From positions 5,764,114 to 5,828,113 of the forward strand of contig NC_053120.1 of assembly GCF_010015445.1 (NCBI RefSeq): 64,000 bases of DNA. Direction: 5' to 3'. Below the pieces are notes generated by a model that was given only the letters and a program-made list of their open reading frames with translations, was not told the origin of the DNA and ran no database searches. The DNA is from Perca fluviatilis. Its lineage: Eukaryota; Chordata; Actinopteri; Perciformes; Percidae. Position numbers and translations under genes: made by a program. Below, piece after piece: positions 58,104 through 64,000 of the stretch. Each line of letters starts with the position of its first letter. Positions within the stretch are counted from its first letter, which is position 1.

Positions 58104-58665
58104 TCCACCTGAGGGAAAATGAGCTGATTAGGGGTGTCAGACAGGTTTATTAGGTCTGTGCGGACGAATATGCGTGTCTGTCAGTGGTCACTGTCAGACG
58201 GGCGCCACGCGCCGCGTAGCACAGCTGGGTCATCGTGTTTATAATTAAGATAAGACTAAGAGGCTGCTGCTATCGCTCCTCTTGAATTTCCATTCCCTCC
58301 CTCCCTCCGTCCCTTCTCCTCTCTTTGTTTGGCTGCTTCTTCTTCTTCTCTTCCTCCTCCTCCTCCCTCTCTCATGTCTCCCAGCCGTGTTGTGTGAGTG
58401 CAGGAGGCTGCCTTACGGTGACTAGTTACAGGTTACCTCAGACAGGTTACACAGGCTCCGGTCATCAGATAACCCTGAGAGCAAACTGAGAAAACTTCCT
58501 CTGGAGAGGCTGCTGGCGTTAATGGTCCTCACAAAAAGAGGAGGGAAATAAAGACAGAGAGACAGGAAGAAAGACAAAGAAACAAAGAGAGATTGAAAGA
58601 CAGTAAAGAGATACATAATAATAAATGCGGAAAGACAAAAAGAAAGAAAGAAAAGTATTGACAGC
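57351..58665. other. Mostly unique; (GT)n at 57923-57943 and (CA)n at 58078-58102
   Basis: A poly-pyrimidine region lies at 58290-58380. No gene was recognised. Confidence 0.4.
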
Positions 58666-58929
<264 letters not shown>

Positions 58930-59049
58930 TAAAGACAGAAAAGAAAGAGAAAATACAGGCAGAAAAAAATAGAAGACAGAAAGACGAAAAAGAAAAGACA
59001 AACAAAAAGAAAGACAGAAGAGAAGAAAGAAGGCAAGAAAGCAAGCAAA

Positions 59050-59896
59050 GGTGTATGTGACTGTACAGTATGTAACTGTATGTGACTGTATGTGACTGTA
59101 TGTGACTGTATGTTACTGTACAGTATGTAACTGTATGTGACTGTATGTGACTGTATGTTACTGTATGTTACTGTACAGTATGTAACTGTATGTGACTGTA
59201 TGTGACTGTATGTTACTGTACAGTATGTAACTGTATGTGGGTGTATGTACCTGTATGTTACTGTACAGTATGTAACTGTATATGAGTGTATGTGACTATG
59301 TGGCTGTATGTGCCTGTATGTTACTGTACAGTATGTGACTTTAACTGTATGTGCCTGTATGTGACTGTTTGTGACTTTATGTGACTGTATGTGCCTATGT
59401 GAGTGTATGTGGCTGTATATGACTGTGGTAATATATGGGACTATATGTGACTGTATGTTATGGTATGTGGCTGTGTGAGTTTATGTGGCTGTATGTGACT
59501 GTGGGAATATATGTGACAGTATGTGGGTGTGTGGGGGGGGGTGGAAGCAGGGGGGGGAAAAGAGGGGATTTTTTTTTATTTTTTTTTTTTTTTTGTGTTT
59601 TTTTGTTTTTTGTGACTGTATGTGACTGTTTGTGAATATGTGAGTGTATGTGACTGTGTGTGACAGTATGTGAGTGTATGTGACTGTATGTGAATATGTG
59701 CCTATATGTGAGTGTATGTGACTGTATGTGAGTGTAAATGACTGTATGTGACCGGTGTGACTGTATGTGACTGTTTGTGAATATGTGAGTGTATGTGGCT
59801 GTATGTGACTGTGTGTGACAGTATGTGAGTGTATGTGACTGTATGTGACTGTGTGTGACAGTATGTGAGTGTATGTGACTGTATGCGACTGTATGG
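59050..59896 (+). repeat. 10-bp minisatellite (TGTATGTGAC)n, degenerate
   Basis: About 80 imperfect units of TGTATGTGAC with GTTAC, GTGCC and GTGGC changes, plus a repeated higher-order block 'ctgtacagtatgtaactgta'. It is interrupted at 59529-59612 by a G-run, an A/G stretch and a T-run of about 25. The reverse-strand His/Thr/Ser frames are artefacts. Confidence 0.93.
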
Positions 59897-60397
59897 GTGA
59901 CAATAAGAAAAAAACGTTTGGTGAGAATGTGAGCAGCTCTGGAAGCGCTGCTGTACTGGTCCTCTGTCCTGAGCTGTAAGGGGGGTGTGCTCCCACCACA
60001 CATTTTATCTAAATGGTAATCTTAATTGTGTCCTCCAGAGGAGCTGGACTCTGAAAACCTGCACAGAGCCTCAGTGATGCCACTTAAAACAGCATAAATC
60101 AATATTTGTGATAATAAAATTGGATAACATGACTCTGTATTGTGTGAAATTGTCCAGTCCTGTTGAACCCACTGAGAATCAACGACTCGCCTCCCAAGAG
60201 TTAAGCCTCAATTTGGATCATTGATTCGTTTTGTTTAGCTCCTGAGGACTTGAAAAAATGAGGTGTACACCCCAAACGATAAAGTGAGCAACTAGTTATT
60301 GAAGAAAATAGAATAACATAAATTCAATACAGGACTTTCACCCAGGAGACCGGGGTTCGTGTCCGTTCTTGTTCAGCGAGTCACTGAAAAGGTGTTT
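59897..60397. other. No firm feature
   Basis: Contains a possible tiny terminal exon (see rejected items) with an AATAAA at 60113. Confidence 0.3.
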
Positions 60398-60510
60398 GGT
60401 GTTTTAAGCCCCCAACGTCGTCTTCCAGGCAGCGCTGCCTGGAAGACACAAGGATTAGGCAGTGGTTAGGGTTAGGTGCCTTGAAGTCGACGTCGGGGGC
60501 TTAAAACACC
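60398..60510. mobile_element. Foldback MITE of 113 bp, copy 2
   Basis: The left arm 'ggtgttttaagcccccaacg' and right arm 'cgtcgggggcttaaaacacc' are complementary. The inner 'tccaggcagcgctgcctgga' is a perfect 20-base palindrome. Same family as 43632-43740. Confidence 0.85.
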
Positions 60511-60960
60511 ATTGAGCCACTGAAATGTACATTTTGTAACCCCACCCCACGATATTTTCCTAAACCTAACTGTCCCGTTCTTGTGCCGCACGTCAATTAG
60601 ACGTATCTCGGGACCCAGTCAAAAAGTGACGCCAAGAGTCTCCACCAAGCGTGTCTAAACATGACGCTAAAGACTTTTTGCGTCAAAAAAGGAACGCCAA
60701 AGGCACCTGACCAAGCGTTGCGTTTTGACGCGATGAGTGACAAAGTGTTAAGTCTTTTTTCTAAACTTAACTAAGTAGTTTTTGTGCCTAAACCTAACCA
60801 AATAGTTTTGTGCTAACCAAACTGTGACCGTTTCACAACGTTAACCGTTACGTTCTGTGGTTTAGATATGACGACAGAAAACGCTCCTGTGCGTTGTACT
60901 TCCGCCACCGCTACTAACAAAATCTAAATATCATACTAACCCAAAATCAGGGCAGCCCCG
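60511..60960 (+). repeat. Probable dispersed repeat with 'cctaaacctaac' and 'gacgc' motifs
   Basis: 'ttcctaaacctaactgtccc', 'aaagtgacgccaagagtctc' and 'aacgttaaccgttacgttc' suggest a further non-coding repeat. No termini. Confidence 0.35.
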
Positions 60961-62480
60961 GGGTTCTCCAAGTTCAATTTAAGAATTTTTTTAAGACGGT
61001 GGAAATAAACAACACTTAGCGTGTTAGCATGGCAGCATATGGTAATTAGGACTACACACAATGTTCGAGTTCGATTTTCTCATTTCCCATCATGGGGTGT
61101 TGGTGGAATCTGAGCAGCACTAAGACCTGGAACCTTAAAGACGCAGGAATATTCTAGAAAATGCATTTCAGATGCAACTGATAACATTCAGACATCGTAT
61201 AGAGTGATAAACCCTAATCCTCTCTATGTATTTCTCCAGCACAGTGGTTTACACAAAATGCCAAATAAATCCTGTGATTTCTTCACCGCATTCTCTGTCT
61301 GGTGATCAGGCAGTAATGAAAAAAATAAAATGGGATAAAGGAATACTTTCTCCTCAAAATGGCCATTTGTTTAATTTTATAATTACTCAACCGTGTGACT
61401 TTGAATCCTTGAAGAAAGGTTTTCTCGCAGGCCTCCACGGAGAAGGAAGAATAAAAAAAAAAAAATGAGAAAATTGTTGATGAACTGACATCATCACTCC
61501 ATTATTCTTGGTTCTTGGAGTCTTCGTCCACAAGCATGCGAGAAAAACACGCTTTTCTTCAAGAATTCAAGGTAACACGGACTAAGAAATTGATATACAA
61601 ATGATCGTTTTAAAAGGCGGAAGAATTGCTTTTACTCCGAACAAGTTTAAATTAGTTTTCCACAGGCATTTTTATTACGAGACACATTTCAAATTAATGG
61701 CATAAATACCCGAATAACCTTTTGACACCGACATATACGAGACATTTTCTCCACGCTGTAATTGTCATAATGACATGAAGCTCTTTTTGGTCACACGGTG
61801 AGAGTTTGCTGAAGGATCTGTGAGATCAAAGCTAAACTCGACACACTCTCCTTGCATTAAAGACGCCCGGCGCCGAGATTTTTTACTCTCTTCACCGCGC
61901 AAACACGGCAAGGGTTCAAACAGGCCAGACAGGTAAACGGAGCTGTGTGCCGCTGAAAATGACTTCCCCGGCTCGCTAATTGGCTCAACTTGTCCACACT
62001 GAGAGCACTCAACTCACATAATTACTCTCAGGGCTTGTTCAAGCGACGACACAAATGGAATGTATGATTGAATGCGATTCGTCCCTGGAAGCTGGAATCT
62101 CGGCAGCTATTTGACTCTGTCACTTTGATTGCGGGGCTATTTTTTTTTTTCTTCTCCTTTTTTTTGACACGTTCCGTTTTACATCCGGCGCACGTAAATC
62201 ATCCACCGCTCTCCCCTCGACAAACAAAGAGAGAGGCCAGGGGAGCGCTCTGCCTCTCTCGCCGCCTCCTTCTCCCTCGCTCTGCACACCTTTCAGCGGC
62301 GTGATTAATGAAACATGTAACTCATTTATCATTGCTAATGTCACTTTCCTTAAGACCTGATTTTAATGCTGACCTAGTGGAAAAGACATCTCTGTGGAAG
62401 AGAGAAGGGGGAAAAAGAAGGCAGAGGGAGAAGCAGCTTGCAGCACAACCTTGAAATGCCTGTCCCTGTCAGATGTGAAC
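60961..62480. other. Unique sequence; candidate conserved non-coding patches
   Basis: No transposon signature. 61960-62120 and 62290-62375 ('gcgtgattaatgaaacatgt', 'catttatcattgctaatgtc') contain TAAT-type homeodomain-like sites in a repeat-free context. The regulatory role is speculative. Confidence 0.25.
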
Positions 62481-62493
62481 GAGTGTGTGTGAC

Positions 62494-62519
62494 GTGTGTG
62501 TGTGTGTGTGTGTGTGTGT
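62494..62519. repeat. Short (GT)n microsatellite
   Basis: About 13 units. Confidence 0.9.
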
Positions 62520-62524
62520 CTGTC

Positions 62525-62596
62525 TTAATGGGGTGATGTTGGACTATTAAAACCATTAGCGCTGATCTTTCCATCACAGGCGTTCGTTCAACTCTG
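62525..62596 (+). repeat. 72-bp direct repeat, copy 1 (partner 63774-63845)
   Basis: It runs 'ttaatggggtgatgttggac' to 'gcgttcgttcaactctg'. The two copies differ at two positions. Confidence 0.95.
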
Positions 62597-62650
62597 CAGC
62601 TTTTTGATTCATTTCAGAGGTCTCGTACTCTTTCTCCCTGTCATTGTGTA

Positions 62651-62682
62651 TGTATATGTGTGTGTGTGTGTGTGTCTTAACC

Positions 62683-62740
<58 letters not shown>
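62651..62740. repeat. (GT)n 62657-62675 and (AT)n 62685-62740
   Basis: The AT tract resumes after the Tc1-type MITE at 63261, so the MITE interrupted it. Confidence 0.95.
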
Positions 62741-62745
<5 letters not shown>

Positions 62746-63260
62746 TACAGGCCAAAAGTTTGGACACACCTTCTCATTCAATGCGTTTCCTTTTTTCATT
62801 TTTATTTACATTGTAGATTTTCACTGAAGCATCAAAACTATGAATGAACACATGTGGAATTATGGCGTAACAAAAAAAGTGTGAAATAACTGAAAACATG
62901 TCTTATATTTAGATTCTTCAAAGTAGCCACCCTTTGCTTTTTTATTAATAAGCGAAAAAATTCCACTAATTAACCCTGACAAAGCACACCTGTGAAGGTA
63001 AAACCATTTCAGGTGACTACCTCATGAAGCTCATTGAGAGAACACCAAGGGTTTGCAGAGTTACCAAAAAAAGCAAAGGGTGGCTACTTTGAAGAATCTA
63101 AAATATAAGACATGTTTTCAGTTATTTCACACTTTTTTGTTAAGTACATAATTCCATATGTGTTCATTCATAGTTTTGATGCCTTCAGTGAGAATCTACA
63201 ATGTAAATAAAGAAACACATTGAATGAGAAGGTGTGTCCAAACTTTTGGCCTGTACTGTA
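62741..63260. mobile_element. Tc1/mariner-type MITE (520 bp) with about 190-bp TIRs
   Basis: The left TACAGTACAGGCCAAAAGTT is inverted at the right (AACTTTTGGCCTGTACTGTA). The arms stay complementary for nearly 200 bases ('ggacacaccttctcattcaa', 'agattcttcaaagtagccac'). It is flanked by TA, the Tc1/mariner target. The middle (about 62935-63070) has no intact transposase. Confidence 0.88.
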
Positions 63261-63262
63261 TA

Positions 63263-63293
<31 letters not shown>

Positions 63294-63312
63294 TTGTTTT
63301 TTTTTTTTTAAT
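63261..63312. repeat. (TA)n followed by T-run
   Basis: About 12 TA units then about 25 T with a G and a A interruption. Confidence 0.93.
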
Positions 63313-63773
63313 AAAAATTACCCAAAAATCTGATGGATTCCATACAAGGCTCGTCGCATGTACAATTAATAATCACTACTTTTACTGAATTTTGGATGTT
63401 TAAGTCCAAGTTCTAGCATTTCAAAAACATTGAAATGGTTTCAAAACTGTTTTCTAACTAAACTTTGACTCTTTGAAGTCTCGGATTATCCATCAACATA
63501 CGTTCCCTCTAATATCAGTCTAAATATTTCATCATTTCTGCTTTTTTTTTAACTCAAAAATTAGGTATCATTTCCTACAAATGAGGATTATTGTCCATGA
63601 ATTCCAAAAATAAGTGTAAACCTAGTGGTAATAACTAAAACATAGAAAAAAAAGCATCAAATGTGTTGAAGAAAGGGATATAAATGTCAGAAAAAGCGTC
63701 AAAGAGGTGTTCGTTTTGAACATTTACCCAGGAGGACAACAAGTGCCCTGTCGTCGGGAAGACAACACAAGGG
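63313..63773. other. No recognised features
   Basis: AT-rich, plain. Confidence 0.35.
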
Positions 63774-63845
63774 TTAATGGGGTGACGTTGGACTATTAAA
63801 ACCATTAGCGCTGATCTTTCCGTCACAGGCGTTCGTTCAACTCTG
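63774..63845 (+). repeat. 72-bp direct repeat, copy 2
   Basis: Matches 62525-62596 with two substitutions. The following 'tcattgtgtgtgtg' also matches sequence after copy 1 at 62640, where copy 1 has 44 extra bases. Confidence 0.95.
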
Positions 63846-63846
63846 T

Positions 63847-63890
63847 CATTGTGTGTGTGTTTGTGTGTGTGTGTGAGAGTGTGTGTGTGT
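63847..63890. repeat. (GT)n microsatellite, interrupted
   Basis: About 20 units with TTTG and GAGA interruptions. The last 110 bases of the window show nothing else. Confidence 0.9.
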
Positions 63891-64000
63891 TGCCCTTATT
63901 TACATATGCACATTTTGCTGAGCACACAGATGTTGTCAGCGTACCGCTTCACACTCGCACCTGCAGGTTCACGGCACTAATATTTTATCTTGGCTGTAGC

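Noticed and set aside
59458..60003. Minus-strand frames of His/Thr/Ser/Tyr repeats
   Set aside because: Translation of the 10-bp minisatellite. All frames stay open because stops are rare in the unit.
60039..60118. Possible tiny plus-strand terminal exon (ELDSENLHRASVMPLKTA) with AATAAA 16 bases after the stop
   Set aside because: Acceptor and poly-A signal are suggestive, but no upstream exon or match is known and it adjoins a minisatellite. Kept only as a note for RNA-seq.

Overview
The window looks like a stretch of teleost fish chromosome, most likely from a percomorph. This is inferred from very dense (CA)n/(GT)n/(GA)n microsatellites, many fish-type MITEs (hAT-like, TTAA-type piggyBac-like, PIF/Harbinger, Tc1-like), CR1/L2/Rex-like LINE tails, a tRNA-derived SINE and split exons. 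Nothing bacterial or viral was seen: no operons, no CRISPR array, no rRNA and no free-standing tRNA gene.

Cellular coding content is sparse. The best candidate is a pair of small minus-strand exons (31210-31284, then 30775-30852). They have consensus splice sites, matching phases and a joined peptide that resembles the BH/RhoGAP-like domain of the p85 regulatory subunit of PI3-kinase (PIK3R1/PIK3R2 type). If this is a live gene, the rest of the window is largely its introns and flanks. All other recognisable coding sequence is transposon-derived or broken: a RecQ-like helicase N-terminus with a damaged Walker A motif (8657-8947), a LINE C-terminus (13946-14735), a Harbinger transposase tail (22838-23269), a hAT transposase N-terminus (24230-24432) and a reverse transcriptase (25212-26185 and 29454-29930).

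Layout. 1-5 kb: MITEs, including a hAT element with a clean 8-bp target duplication and a TTAA element with perfect 52-bp termini, then microsatellites. 5-9 kb: LINE tails, a modular element with GCTGCAAGCAGC ends, and a helicase-bearing element containing about 31 copies of a 37-bp minisatellite. 10-16 kb: dispersed repeats and a LINE relic. 16.7-18.9 kb: a TTAA element filled with about 39 copies of a 46-bp satellite, with a duplicated 480-bp segment on its right and another copy 3.3 kb upstream. 22.6-30.5 kb: an 8-kb nest of transposons inside transposons. 30.7-31.3 kb: the p85-like exons. 31.3-46 kb: microsatellites, a 0.7-kb polypurine tract and scattered MITEs. 46-58 kb: MITEs with a nested SINE, four-copy tandem repeats and a LINE 3' region. 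58-64 kb: a 100-plus-base poly-A run, a 0.85-kb 10-bp minisatellite, foldback MITEs and a Tc1-type MITE inside a TA microsatellite.

The most interesting theme is that at least four tandem arrays (37, 46, 58 and 30 bp units) each lie inside a transposon-like element, as if these elements seed minisatellites. All family names rest on reading the sequence and general knowledge of fish repeats; no database search was possible.
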